Shown here: piece by piece, positions 52,544 to 64,000 of the stretch
Layout of the letters: each line of letters starts with the position of its first letter
Numbering within the stretch: the stretch's first letter is position 1
Origin: Homarus americanus
Lineage: Eukaryota; Arthropoda; Malacostraca; Decapoda; Nephropidae
Direction: 5' to 3'
DNA length: 64,000 nucleotides
Assembly (NCBI RefSeq): GCF_018991925.1
Contig: NW_024753943.1
Span: 62,001 to 126,000, forward strand
Program-made: the position numbers and the translations under genes
Notes under the pieces: model-generated
Told to the model about the DNA's origin: nothing
What the model saw: the letters and a program-made list of their open reading frames with translations, nothing else
Database searches by the model: none

Positions 52544-54010
52544 TAAAATACCTTATCCTGTTAAAGTCTCATGTCCCTAAATCTGTCAAGACATTAAACA
52601 TTCTCACTCTTAACAATAAAAGTACGACTTGGTCATATTAAAATCATAAAAACAAACGACTAAAAGTAACAGCTTGTCTCCAACAAGCAAAGTGTAGTAG
52701 TGTTGGATGGTGGCGGGGGCCCTGCAGCACCCAGCAACAGGACGAGATACAATAAGCCTGCTTACTCACACCGCAGTACCTCCCTCCTGGGACCACACAC
52801 CTGCCACCGGATTAAAATCATATAAATCAAAGGCACACCTTTATATCAGACAAGATAATCGCCCACGAGTAGAGTCAGCGTGAAAATTGCGTTGGGCACA
52901 CTTGTATACCGAGGCTGGGAGCCAGACGGCACCAACTGGTGGTACGGTACACAAGGCGACCACTTGAGTGCTCGTCTCCAGGGACGCCCAATTTAATACC
53001 CAAATAATGCAGATCCTGATTGTTAAGCTCAAATGGAATTTGTTAGCATGATCATTCTCGCCCATATCCTGGACCATTATGGCGGACTTACATTCTTACG
53101 AAACCCACACGTGCACACTGTCATTTGTAGTTTCATCTACCCAAACAACGTTAAATCTGTATCGTACGAAAGTGTACTGGTCATTCCTGAATACCCCGGA
53201 AATCAAAACTCGGGTGGACAAATTATGGATGGTACCGTCTAAAGCTGACAACCTATGGGGCTGTAACCCATTCTTGTGTGTCAAAAGAAAACGTGGTGCA
53301 GTATTAAGGATCTCTCCGGGTATTAAATCGATTCTGAAAGGTTGGTCAAGTCTCGGAATTTCTTGTTGGACCGTCGACGCGAGTGACGCTTTATTATATA
53401 ATGTACAGTAAATGGGGGCTCTTCAGTATTTAAAGCCTAGTAAACAAATTGAAATTGGGTAACTTAAAAAAAAAATCCCGCAATGTAAGAAATGCCAAGA
53501 TACCCACAAGCCCAAATCAAAATGTTTACAAAAAGGCGAGCACCGTAAACCCTTCCTATGTAAACGATCAATTAATATCTACTTAACAAAAACACCAATA
53601 AAATATAAGTGACCAGATCCTGCTGGGGGAGGTGAAGATTCACTTTAAACACTACATTAATACTAAGCTCAATATTTTTACATCTGCCCTCATATGAGCC
53701 AATAAGACTTGTCTACCCTAACAGCTGGCCCCTACCCTCCCCCCCCCCACCACCACAAGCCACCCAGACATCAAAATAACCCCCCACCAACATTCCTTGT
53801 CATCCTCTCCCTTATTCGCCCGTAGTCTCTCCTTCCTCCTCCTCCCCCGCCCCTAATTCTCATCTTTATTCTCCTCCACTCTCGTTATATTTCCCACGTC
53901 TCAATCACATCTACCCTCGCCTACACCCACTCATACCCTCGCTCTATCCCATCTATTGTGTGGTAATCTTGCTTGCTTCAACAATTAAAAGTTCCCAAGA
54001 GAAATGATAC
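49434..54010. other. No gene recognised; one (AC)n tract
   Basis: No splice-bounded exon, RNA gene or transposon end can be supported. The frame at 53079-53411 (110 codons, plus) has no recognised motif. Confidence 0.5.
52498..52542. repeat. (AC)n microsatellite, about 22 copies
   Basis: An uninterrupted AC tract. Confidence 0.97.
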
Positions 54011-54200
54011 TTAATCGTCTTTCAAAACTATTCTGAACTTTTCAAAAATCCAAAACATACGTAGGTAACAGTAAACATTGGGAGACAGGCTAGCCCTACC
54101 CACCACAACCTCAGCTGGTGTAAAGTTGTAGCCTGTGTTTGTCAGAGTGGACGAGCTGGACGTGAGAGCTGGCATTGTGATCATGACCTCCTCCTCCTCT

Positions 54201-54470
54201 GACTCACCATCCTTGCTTGGCCCCACGTGTCCACTATAACCCTCCTCGACCCCATGTGACTCACCATCCTTGCTGGACCCGACGTGTCCACTAACTTTCC
54301 ACCCTTGCTTGGTCCTGGTTCCATGTGTCTCATCACCCCTGACTGGCCCCACTGACTCCTGGTTCCGTGCTTGGCCCGACGTGGCCACTGATCCCTGGCT
54401 CCCTATGAGTCACCACACTTGTTTGGCCCAACGTGTCCATTGACCCTTCTTGACTTACCACTACTGCTTG
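54201..54470. repeat. Degenerate 57-bp tandem repeat with open minus-strand frame
   Basis: GACTCACCATCCTTGCT recurs at 54201 and 54258 (57 bp apart), and diverged copies sharing CCAACGTGTCC-like words reach about 54470. The minus strand has a 125-codon frame (54011-54388) with repeated SGHVGSSKDGES and SGHVGPSKDGESEEEE. A related GHVGPNKCGDS motif ends the next frame, at 54403. Period 57 equals 19 codons, so the open frame may be a result of the repeat. A repetitive exon is the alternative. Confidence 0.6.
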
Positions 54471-56590
54471 GTTCCATGTCCACTAGCTGACCTCTTCCGA
54501 TATCAGCCTGACTCAACAAAACACGCCAAGCTACTTGATTATTAAAAAACCACAGGTATACATTGACCGCTCTTGACCTCACTGAACCCATGCGACTCTA
54601 CTCTCTCCGTTGCTTGGCATCGGGCTCGCTAACCTCAGTTTGATCCCATAAGGAACCTTATGCCTTACTGACCTGTCCCCCGTGTAGAACACCCGACCCC
54701 CTTCCCCGGGAAGGCTATCTTCACGATCTAGGTTGTACAAGAAACCAATGAAAGATTGATACGACACGCGAGTCTGTTACACAACTACCCACTTTGTGCC
54801 TTCTCCATTTCAATCTTCGAGTTCTTAAAAAGGAAGATGCAGTAGACTGGAACAGACAAGGAGAAAGGTCTTCGAGAGACTTGGGTTAACTTCAAGTGGC
54901 TCTCGGCAATTGACAGCATCATCCCATGACCAACTTAATTAGCATCTCATTTACAAGTCATTAAAGAGGCTGGTAATTACTCCTAGAGGGCTTAGTGACG
55001 TCAGCCCTAATTATGTTGGTTCAATGCACATATGTGTACGTGTTTGCATTTGGGTACGTGTGTAATTGTCTACGTGTGGCTACTATACACGTGTTTCCTT
55101 GTCTGCTAGTATACTTCAGCACGTACGTATGGGCTTGTTTGTGCGACTGGACACACAATGCGAAGGAGGACCTGGCCTAATCAATGCCTATGTGTCCCCC
55201 TCCATCCCCACCGGGCCTAGGGATACTGGGTAAGAGGTGAGCACGGGGTCAGACAACAATCCGGCTTTGGACCTGAGCCAAACGTGTTTCATTACTCACA
55301 ACTCCCATGTCACGGCCTTGCCCACAAGCCATCAACCCCTCAAAAACAAAAAAAAACAAAAACATTAAAAAACACACGTTAATAGCAAGATAAATTTCCC
55401 AATACGACGAAATACGAGTAGATTGTGGAAAAATGGAGAGAGGGCATGGAAGGGTTGGGAGGAGAGGATAACGCGGGGAATAATGGATGAGGGCAGAGTC
55501 GTACGTGTGGAAGAAAGTAAGAGACAAAAGCGTTGCGAAAACTGATGATGGTGGAGCAGGAACGAAGGTACAGGTAGTCCACCGGAGGATCTTACAATAC
55601 CACAAGTGAAGACTATACTAATATTTTACTCGCCTTGGATCCTCTTGGCAACGGTCCCAGGCGTACAGTACAAAATTAACTAGAACAAGGGTACACGGTC
55701 CAGGGGACTCGAGTACAGCGCTGCGGACACAAGCACAAGAGTTCATCAGAGACAACAAACCCCTCAGGTGTCTATACCCATATGGATGCAGTGTACAACC
55801 AAGTGACAGATGGTAGCATTGGGGGTTGGGGAGGATGGGGTCTGAAGCAACGGAAAATGGCAGAACGCGGATGTGAAACCGTCGGATGAAAATACAAGTG
55901 AAAGGAGGTTGCGATCACTTGCTAGCGTGCAGTACCTGGATTGATCTGCCAGATGCTGCCCCCTCCACAAGATGATTGCCAGTCATCACCTGCGCATTAG
56001 GCTATTTGAAATACCAATAATACTCTATTAGCGATTTGAGGTTAAAAGGTTCAGAGATGACTGTCATTATCACTTCATTTAACCGGCATGAACAGCAGGT
56101 CCCAACACCTGTGCACCCACTTACTCTCAGGTCTTCAACTCCACCCATCCTCCTTGTGCTATACTCTCAGACCCTTTAACCCGTCTCGCACCTCACCTTT
56201 GACGTGTACATACAAGGGAAAGAGGGGGGGGGGGGACCATTTTCCAAGAGCTGAGGTGACCCGACGATTCCCACCTCACGACTTGTGCTGCGTATGTGCG
56301 GGGAACATCACGGCTGTTCATGAATAACACTGTTTTAACCTCTAGTACATCTCTGGGGTCATGTTCCACCTGCCACTCGTCAGGTGACCCCAAGCTGGTG
56401 TTCATGGCAGCTATGCCTCAAACGCACTTTGGTAATGTAACTCATCCACGAGGTAGATCTGGAAGCTGCTGGATTTTGCGAGTTCACCGTAAGGGAAAAT
56501 GGCTCTCTATGTAAGCACCATACTGCCTGTGCATAATTACAGCCCGGCGGTTCCGAATGAAAATGTTTTCAGAGTCTGTTAAAGCCAAAA
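54471..56590. other. No gene recognised
   Basis: The block contains one CRE palindrome (54996-55003) and a G-run at 56224-56234. Frames at 55249-55605 (minus) and 56088-56327 (plus) have no support. Confidence 0.5.
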
Positions 56591-57063
56591 ATGAGCAAGG
56601 AAGCCGAGGAGAAAGAAAATTATAACAATATGCAGGAAAGTCCATGTGATAACCAGCCTAGACCTGTCATAAATGGTGATAATCCGCAGCAGACTGCAGA
56701 TTGTGACGGGTTTGTGGCTGCATATGGTAACAGCGAAACTGTGGCAGCCTAAGATATAGCTATATACGAGACGCATTAACAATGTAAAAAAAAAAGTGCA
56801 AATGAGCTGAACAGTCTGCTACACAATTTAGGAGGTAGCATTTTAAGCATGGGAGCTAGTATAAGGAAAATTAGTTGCCATGCCAGCCAACCTCCATAGC
56901 CAGAAGGGGACCAGGAAAACCAAGAGGTGCAACCCCTCTTAGTAAGGGACGGCGACCAGACAGCTTGCCAACACCAAAAGGAAAAACGGCCACGAAATTT
57001 GTCACAGAACATTCTACGCAACGTGGTCAATGCAAAATCCCATGGGAGTGGCCATTAGGGTAG
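56591..57063 (+). pseudogene. Coding-like fragment of unknown origin, frame-broken
   Basis: An ATG frame of 53 codons (56591-56752) begins MSKEAEEKENYNNMQESP and is rich in Glu, Asn, Asp and Gln. It ends in TAA. After an A-run, a second frame gives NELNSLLHNLGGSILSMGAS (about 56800-56859). A third, at 56875-57063, is basic and proline-rich (GPGKPRGATPLSKGRRPD, slightly AT-hook-like) and ends WEWPLG. An acceptor-like TTTTCAG precedes the block (56566-56572), and AATAAA follows at about 57095. This suggests a 3' exon or a transposon coding remnant with frame damage. I do not recognise the family. Confidence 0.25.
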
Positions 57064-58823
57064 CAGCATTGTTCAAAGCAAACTGTATTCACATGAATAA
57101 ATGAATATGCTAATCCTTAAAAGCAATCATTTGTTAGTTCCATATACAAGCCCCATCTGTCTTGTTTGGGAACCTTGTTGTCCCTTAAGGTCAATCAGTG
57201 TGGAATGATCTACTCAGCAAAAATGTATTTCATTTGTCTTTGAGGGTTTCCAAATATAAACATTTGTATTTGAATTATTTGTTTTCCTGGATTTTCGTAT
57301 TTGTAGATTATCTGGACATGTATATTTGACCCCACCCCTGGCCAACAGCCCCGATCAATCCTCACAACAATTAAAACATCGTGTCGTGTTTTCCGTCCCC
57401 ACGCCGCGCTGGCCCATTAGGAAAGCTGAGGAGCAAAAGATATGACAAGGTAAGCATGAGGCAAACACCAGATGACGTAAGTAGTAAGACCTTGTGCGAG
57501 GCAGTGTTGCGCAAAATTTATCCAGATGTCCAAGTACACGCGAGTTTCTGGTTAGGCGTGTCACTGACTCGGGTATGACACCATACACTCCACACCATCT
57601 GTGCAAGACGGCCCCTGACTGTCCACGTGTGACAGCTATCGCCAAAGAATACAAATAAAACTTTTGATGATACGAGGTAATAGCACGGTCAAGCACCCCA
57701 TCTTAAACAGCTGGTACTTTTTTCTGGGTTGGGGGGGGGGGTGGGGTTTAAAAAAAGAGGAAAGTCGTGAGATGAAACCTGGAAGGGCGCCAAGGGCAGA
57801 AGTTTGAGAAGATTGACCAACCCCTCCTGCAGATGGTCGAGTGGAAGTGGTTGGGAGGAAAGAGGAATCCCACTCCCTCCACCTGTCTAATAATCTGCTA
57901 ATCACACGCCGCCCACTTAACCTTATGGAATTAGGAAAATAATCCTTCGATCAAGAGAAGAAAAAAAGAGGGGGTTGCCAAATACTCGTAAGCAACGCAA
58001 CTTTCAGTAGTTCATCTTGTCAAGGCTTCAAACACGGCTTAAGTTGTCAAGAACCTTTAATTTCGCACTTGCCATTTGCACTCGTTTACTCAATACTGGG
58101 AAGGGTCATCCAAAAATTAGGAACAATGCCTACTAATTCGCGGGTCTATGGGCAGCGCAGGTGTTATCAGAATGAAAAAAAATAAGACTAGACTTCATCC
58201 TAAACTACAACGTAGAGGTAAAGTAACCCCCCCCCCGTTTATTTTTTTTACAACACTGACATTTACAGATGAGTAAACTCTCAATCCAAGTATCAAAACG
58301 CTTTACTCCCATGTAGTTCTCAGCTGGTGTGTACAAAATACAAATACACTCGCACATTCTTCAACTCACGCGCTACACAAGGACACGATAATAACCCACA
58401 GCGGGACGAGCTGCCAAGCTGCTCTAGTCATATCTCTGGCCGCCTAAACACCGCGCAACATAACTGTGAACACTTGTCTTCACTAACAACTACATAATAT
58501 TATATAAAGATGCAATAATAAAGAACCCCAAAGCTCTGCTGCTTCCTCCTGCAAATTTTTCAATCCGAAATTCTCAACCACAAGCATCCATCTTTTCTCT
58601 CTTCATAGCACACACGCCCAGCCAAACCACCGCCCTGACCCGCACTGTTCATTTACTAATGCCTGGCTCCAGGATTATTGCACAAAATTCAAATCTATTA
58701 TTCTCGCATTAAATTTTCATTTCAACGCTGCAAAATTCTTACCACTGCTACCATCTAACCTGCCGCAGGTTACGGTCATCAAAATCAATGTGGAAAATGT
58801 TGCAAGGGCGCCTGCTCAAACCC
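57064..58823. other. No gene recognised
   Basis: After the possible AATAAA near 57095 there are only short homopolymer runs (G-run near 57731, C-run near 58229). Frames at 57355-57696 and 57636-57905 (minus) are unsupported. Confidence 0.5.
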
Positions 58824-58985
58824 GGGATGGCAGGGTGAGGCTTGGCACCTCCCAGGGTGCTGGGGGTGGCAGGGTGAGACAGGGTTCCTCTCTGGGTGCT
58901 GGGATGGCAGGGTGAAGCTAGGGCCCTCCTTTAGTGCCAGGAGGGTAGGGTGAATGTGGTGGGAGAGGACTTCTCCCAGTGTGTC
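58824..58985. repeat. About 39-bp G-rich minisatellite, four copies
   Basis: Units start at 58824, 58863, 58901 and 58941. They share GGNTGGCAGGGTGARRC and a downstream CCTC...GTGCTG. The fourth copy is diverged. Confidence 0.85.
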
Positions 58986-61540
58986 GGGGGGTCTCCTCAC
59001 TAGGGTCCGGGGTCAAGAGGTGGGTACGGGTCATCGCTACTCACAACTGTCCACCTCCGTCTGTTGTACATCATCCCCAAGTGGTAGCGTCCTCTCCACC
59101 TCGCCATTTCTATAAACCACAGGGACCTTACTCCTGTTATGGTTTTTATTACAGAAAAAAACTCTAAACAAAGGTTCAGCTTTATAATACACAAGATACT
59201 TTCTTCTTTGACAATGGGCACAGAACTCTTATGAATAAACGATCACAAACTACAGTTACGACTGAGCCTCGGGTACGAATATCTTTAGACGGCGAGTTTG
59301 CATGACCAGTCCTCGAAACTTAGATATAAACTGTACAACCTGAGGAGACACTGCCTATATACTGTATACCTAGATGCCTTACATCTAAAATCAATTTAAA
59401 AAAAAATCAGACTAGAAGATCATCTACTCGAACCACCAGAGAAGTACTAGGGAGATCGTCGGTGTTGCCCCCGAGGAGCTATATAGGGGTCCATTATTTC
59501 TTGTGGTTAAAGCGTCATTAGCGTTGGAAGTGTTCGCCCTGGCCAACTACAAGGGGAGACAGGGCCAGCGGGAATAAGGGTGACTATAGTATACTAAACG
59601 TATGGTACCGGGCAGAGGTCTTATCACGAACCGGTACCTGGTCAGTGGTTTTCCCCGTTCCAAATGCTTGAGGGCGAAGAATTCACCTGCCTGCATAAGT
59701 AGCAAGTCTTACTCCTTGCCATGTGGAGAGGAACACGATAATTCCACTCCTCTGTTGTCTTAATGGGGAAAAATGAAAATCCAACTCTTACTTCCCAACA
59801 AAACGAGAAAAAACCTTCCCCTCCATCTGCCTAAAAGCGAAGGAGAAGTGAGCCCACCCACTCACCCCTCACATGAAGGGGATGCCTACTCCAGCCCGTG
59901 CCAATTCACCAAAACCTGAAGGGGGAGCTTACTTCCCGTCACCACATTATAAGAAGAGAAGCAAGACGCTAACTATCAACTGTGGGAGACGAGCCTATAC
60001 CATCTGAAGGAGGAAGAGAAAGTCGACTGCACCCTACCACCTACAGGAGAAAGGAGAATCCTACTCGATTACCATTTAGCAGCAAGTGAAATCCACCATC
60101 TGGGGTAAGTAACTGTCGCAACAGCACCAGGTGAAGAGGTAACGGCTCTAAACTACTCATAAAGGTTATGTTAGATGTGGTCATCATGTAACACGCAACA
60201 AAGAAGGTCAGTTCCAAACGTATTTAAGAAAAAAATTATAAGGGGAACCAGCAGAATCAAAGCCCAAGTGAACAGATGTTAGAAAAGGGGGAGCTTGCAA
60301 AATATGATCAAAAGCAAGCAGGGTTAGGTCATGAGCGAGCAGAAATTAAAGAGATAACAGATATGTAGCGAGTAGATATATGAACCAAATAATACTTAGG
60401 CCCGCCCACTGCCAGCCCAAGTAGGAAGTGGAGTGCAGATAATTGGCGGTACGAGTCTGGCTAAGAGATATAAACACATTACAGCCACCACTGTATCAAA
60501 TCATAACCCAGACACATACTGCAAGTCTAAAAAAAAGCCTTAACTTTCTACTCTCGTTCACTGTTTTTATCCGAGTGGATGTGAATTTGATTATGATTTA
60601 CCACAAATAATCCCGTCTCCCGAGGCCAGAGGCTACGTTCTTCAGTCGTCGTCTGGAAAGGAAACTCGGCTTAAGGGCTCCTCTCACCGGACACCAGCTG
60701 GGGTCACAGGTGGCAAATTAGAGGTTAATAGGGACACTGTTCGGGTAAATGGTGGCACAGCTTCGATTACTGATACCTGAATTAAGATTACTGATGGAAG
60801 CTCGACTCGCCGATGGTATCCCTTGAGATAATAATACTGACTGGTGTAGCAGGGTGTAGCTTTTTGGCCAAGAGATTCAGATTCAAAGACGTGGCCACTG
60901 TTAACATATCTGGGGTCACTGGCACAATAACCGAGGTCACTTATCACAACTGACGATCCTGGAAGCTACACTTCCCACCCAACCTCATCACAGTACCCTT
61001 TTGTTCCATCCATCTGCACGAAGCACAACAAATCAAATACTAATCGAGATAATCAGATATAAGCACACACTCCCGCTAAGTTAAGAGCAACGTGACGGGA
61101 AATAATCATGCCCCTCCGCAAAGTCCTCTAGCCGCCCTCTTTCGTTGTCAACCCAAAGTTTCCTGATGCACACATTATCGACCTAAAAAACAGAGGTACA
61201 GTACATTCTGATTTTCCCAAGAATTTAGGCTGGATTAAATTCGCACACATTGCCAGGGTTGGGATGAGATATTTTATGGTCCTTTTCCACTAACATAACC
61301 TAGTATTGTTAAGAACGCTCATAAAGATTACTTCCCTTCCCTAACCCAACAAGAAAAACAGTATTATCAGTAAAAGGAAATACCTTCTTTGACTGAACAA
61401 TATATACCTCACTCCGCTTCCCTAGCAATAAAATAAACGAGCTGTTGTGAGTAATAGGGATAGAGGCGAAGAAGGGACTATACATTTGAGCTGTTTAGGT
61501 ATACCTCGCGGTGATTTCCTGACACACCCCACCCCCCAAT
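58986..61540. other. No gene recognised; possible degenerate repeat at 59870-60110
   Basis: Loosely similar AAGGGG/GAAGGAGG...CTTACTTCCC words recur every 34-54 bp between about 59870 and 60110. The spacing is too irregular for a firm repeat call. No exon or RNA gene is supported. Confidence 0.4.
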
Positions 61541-61660
61541 CCACCTTCCAACCCTCCACCACCATCTTCACCACAGCCTCTTAACGCCTTCTAAGCCCTC
61601 CACCACCGCCTTCCAACCCTCCACCACAACCTCTATCACTTTCCAGCTCTCCACCACCAG
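61541..61660. repeat. Degenerate CTCCACCACC-rich tandem repeat
   Basis: CTTCCAACCCTCCACCAC and variants (TCTAAGCCCTCCACCACCG, TTCCAGCTCTCCACCACCA) recur about three to four times. Confidence 0.75.
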
Positions 61661-62210
61661 GCTTGTCGACGTGGTGTGACCAACCAGACTCTAACATCTG
61701 CAACGAGTTGTCTAAAAACATCTTGCAGCCTGAAAAGACTCCTCAAGTTCTTTAAGGTTCACGATGGCCTGTCCAGGACTTTGTTATCTGATGGTAGCTG
61801 GATGAAGACCCTCGGACCCGTAACGTCTACACTGCCAACTCAGATTTTATTAACTGTGCCACAACAAATAGCGATCAGTTATATGTCAACAGTTTTCCTA
61901 TTCATAGCAGCAACATTTTGGAATATTGATTTTGGGTAATAAATATAAGGCATAATAAGCACATTAATAACCCCGAAACACTTTCATTATTTAAACTAAA
62001 CTAAACTAAACTAAACTAACCTAACCTATATTTCTCTCACAATTTCAGCCAATTATAACAGTTACGTCAAGATTCTAAAAATATCAAATTCTACCGAGAA
62101 TAACTTTGTATACACCGGGTATTAAGAGATAACAAGTGGTAATGGCGGCTCATTGACTAACCTTTACTATCCAACCATACATAATATATACACCGTGTAC
62201 ACTACCATCA

Positions 62211-62261
<51 letters not shown>

Positions 62262-64000
62262 AAAATCAGTAATCATAATGCATTCCATTTTCAAGACGAT
62301 CCTTTTACCGTCGATGAATATTAAAAACCAACAAAGCAGTGATACACCGAGCGAGAAAATATTGACCACACGATAAGGTAATGACAAAAACATAGGATCC
62401 TGGCACATCGCCCCAACACCACCTCTGCCATCAGTGTCACTGGGAAATCGACATTATCTTTAACTGGAGAATGGGTTAACACCGTGTCCCCCCCCCCCCA
62501 ACATTGTTCACTCTTGTACAATATTTCTCCCTCTCATCACCTACAATATTCTAGTGTACAGTATTCCTCCCTCTGGCTTCCCACACAACCAATCTTAAGT
62601 GTACTTTACAGAACATAAATGTTTGCCAAACTGGCCGCGTGGCATTCCTCAAGCAGGGACGAGCGACTTTCCAAAGCGGCGGTGGCAGCAACATGTTTGG
62701 CTCCCCGGCTGAGGGCGGGCGTGGTTGAGCGCCACCTCACCACATCAGCCACACCCATACTTGGCACAGCACGAATGCACAACCATCTGTTGCTTTCATG
62801 CATTATAAAGGCTGTCTTATTCACATGGAACGAGTTTTGTCTTCATGTCAAATATTACAATGTCAAAACATTGGAATATCAGATGGTTCCCAAACTTCTA
62901 ACAGTGGTATTTTCACCTAACAGTATAAACAATACGTAATGAATGGCATGAAAATACCAAACTTATCGAGGTTACTTTATGCCTTGCTGGGCTTCTATAA
63001 GCATCACTAATATCAATACTTCTTGCGTGTGAATTGACTCCGTATTCTTTTAGTTAAAAATACACACATGAGAACTGTATAATCCAATTTACGGAATTCA
63101 ATAAGAAAGCCTTCACCCTGTAACATAGTTCATGGAACGTTGATCGTGCACCCTTTTCTCCTTCTTGGTGAAACACTTCATAACATCACTTAATACCTAT
63201 AACAGATACCACGTTGGAAGGACTGCTCGGTAAGTCTTGGCTCATTGTACCCGTGTATTACTATACAACAAATGACGCCCACACCTACCATACATGTTCA
63301 GTGTTAATATTTACCTCTGGATAACCTGCAATATCTCGGTTAAGACAACACCTGATGCTGTGTTAATAATTCATGTAAAGAACATCCAAGCTTTCACGGG
63401 GACAGGTTTATCAGAGGCAATAAAAACGCGGCCGTATATCTTAGGTGGAGGTGAGGAACACTGGCCGGGCATGCGACAGCCTCCAGGTCCAAGATTTACT
63501 ACCAGACATCCTCCTCCTACCTCACCACTACTAGATTGTTTTTTTTTTTAATTTGGCCTCCATCCTCCCCCAATAGCTTCACCTTCGCCGCCATTTTATT
63601 ACCTTAAAATTAAATATCCTAATACATAAACAGCTATCCTAGCTGTGTTGAGTTAGTTGAGCCGCAGATCTATGCGGCATTTAGTGACTGTTGCCTCATT
63701 GTCAATATCTGCAACTCCTCCTCTTACCTCACCTCTCCCTCTACCACCAACCACCCTTCACGGAATTATCATCCGGTAAGGCTACTTATAGTAATCCTTT
63801 TCCCAGCGTTGCTACTTGGTGGTTCTTGTGCTACGGTGCCATTCATACCAGTAAGTCTTTTATCAGTGTTGCTGTTTACATCTGCAGTGTTTCATATACC
63901 ACAGCTGATGGGTATTTAGTGTCCGTGTTCCTACTCTCTCTAGTGCCTGATCACGTGAGTACAAGGCTTATTTACGTCACCCTCTCCTCTACCTTAAGGG
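61661..64000. other. No gene recognised; AC array and short CTAAA repeat
   Basis: A short (TAAAC)n/(TAACC)n tract is at about 61993-62028. The overlapping frames at 62606-62939 lie in a locally GC-rich patch but show no motif. No exon is supported to the window end. Confidence 0.5.
62214..62259. repeat. (AC)n microsatellite, about 23 copies
   Basis: An uninterrupted CA tract ending in CGAAAAATC. Confidence 0.97.

Noticed and set aside
59870..60110. Possible degenerate tandem repeat of AAGGGGG...TTACTTCCC words
   Set aside because: Spacing varies from 34 to 54 bp and the identity is low. Not firm enough to list as a repeat.
62606..62939. 106-codon plus and 72-codon minus frames in a GC-rich patch
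   Set aside because: They overlap each other, show no motif, and have no promoter or splice evidence.
2453..64000. Prokaryotic features (operons, Shine-Dalgarno sites, CRISPR arrays, phage genes)
   Set aside because: The spliced exon, eukaryotic repeats and low coding density rule out a bacterial origin. No direct-repeat and spacer arrays exist.

Overview
The window looks like eukaryotic nuclear DNA from an arthropod, most likely a decapod crustacean. It is gene-poor. It is dense in (AC)n/(GT)n and other microsatellites, and it contains CCTAA (arthropod telomere-type TTAGG) motifs. It also carries a CR1/Jockey-type LINE, a tRNA-derived SINE with a CAGCTGTAAA...GGGTACC domain of the kind I associate with marine invertebrates, and several short terminal-inverted-repeat DNA transposons. 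There is no operon structure, no rRNA and no CRISPR array. The species cannot be named from sequence alone.

The only host gene piece I recognise with confidence is one minus-strand exon (15141-15262). It encodes the P-loop of non-muscle myosin II heavy chain (the zipper/MYH9 type), with a consensus acceptor and donor. I could recognise no other exon of this gene, so most of the window may be myosin intron: at least 15 kb on the downstream side and up to 48 kb on the upstream side. A weak minus-strand micro-exon candidate lies at 29008-29054. On the plus strand, a cluster of CRE sites and a TATA box at 22440-22500 precede an ATG at 22586, which looks like a compact promoter.

Layout. 1-2450: a block with unusually many long overlapping reading frames, possibly decayed coding sequence of unknown origin. 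2451-7730: featureless apart from an AT array. 7731-9528: a 33-bp minisatellite of about 50 copies. 9529-15140: mostly unannotated intron-like DNA with small repeats. 15141-15262: the myosin exon, with a 19-bp x4 repeat just upstream. 17-24 kb: microsatellites, a Tc1/mariner-type MITE (20919-21128), a hAT MITE (22015-22230) and the putative promoter. 31-35 kb: two related TTAA-bounded palindromes. 36.7-38.9 kb: a (AC)n/ACACGG array, then a 5'-truncated LINE inserted in a small tandem array. 41.8 kb: another MITE. 46.3 kb: a SINE. 48.3-49.4 kb: a (TAA)n array, a 51-bp duplication and a GC-rich minisatellite. 54.2 kb: a degenerate 57-bp repeat. 56.6-57.1 kb: a coding-like fragment. 58.8 kb: a 39-bp minisatellite. 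The rest holds only microsatellites.

Nearly all long open frames are by-products of tandem repeats or chance. I did not annotate them as genes.
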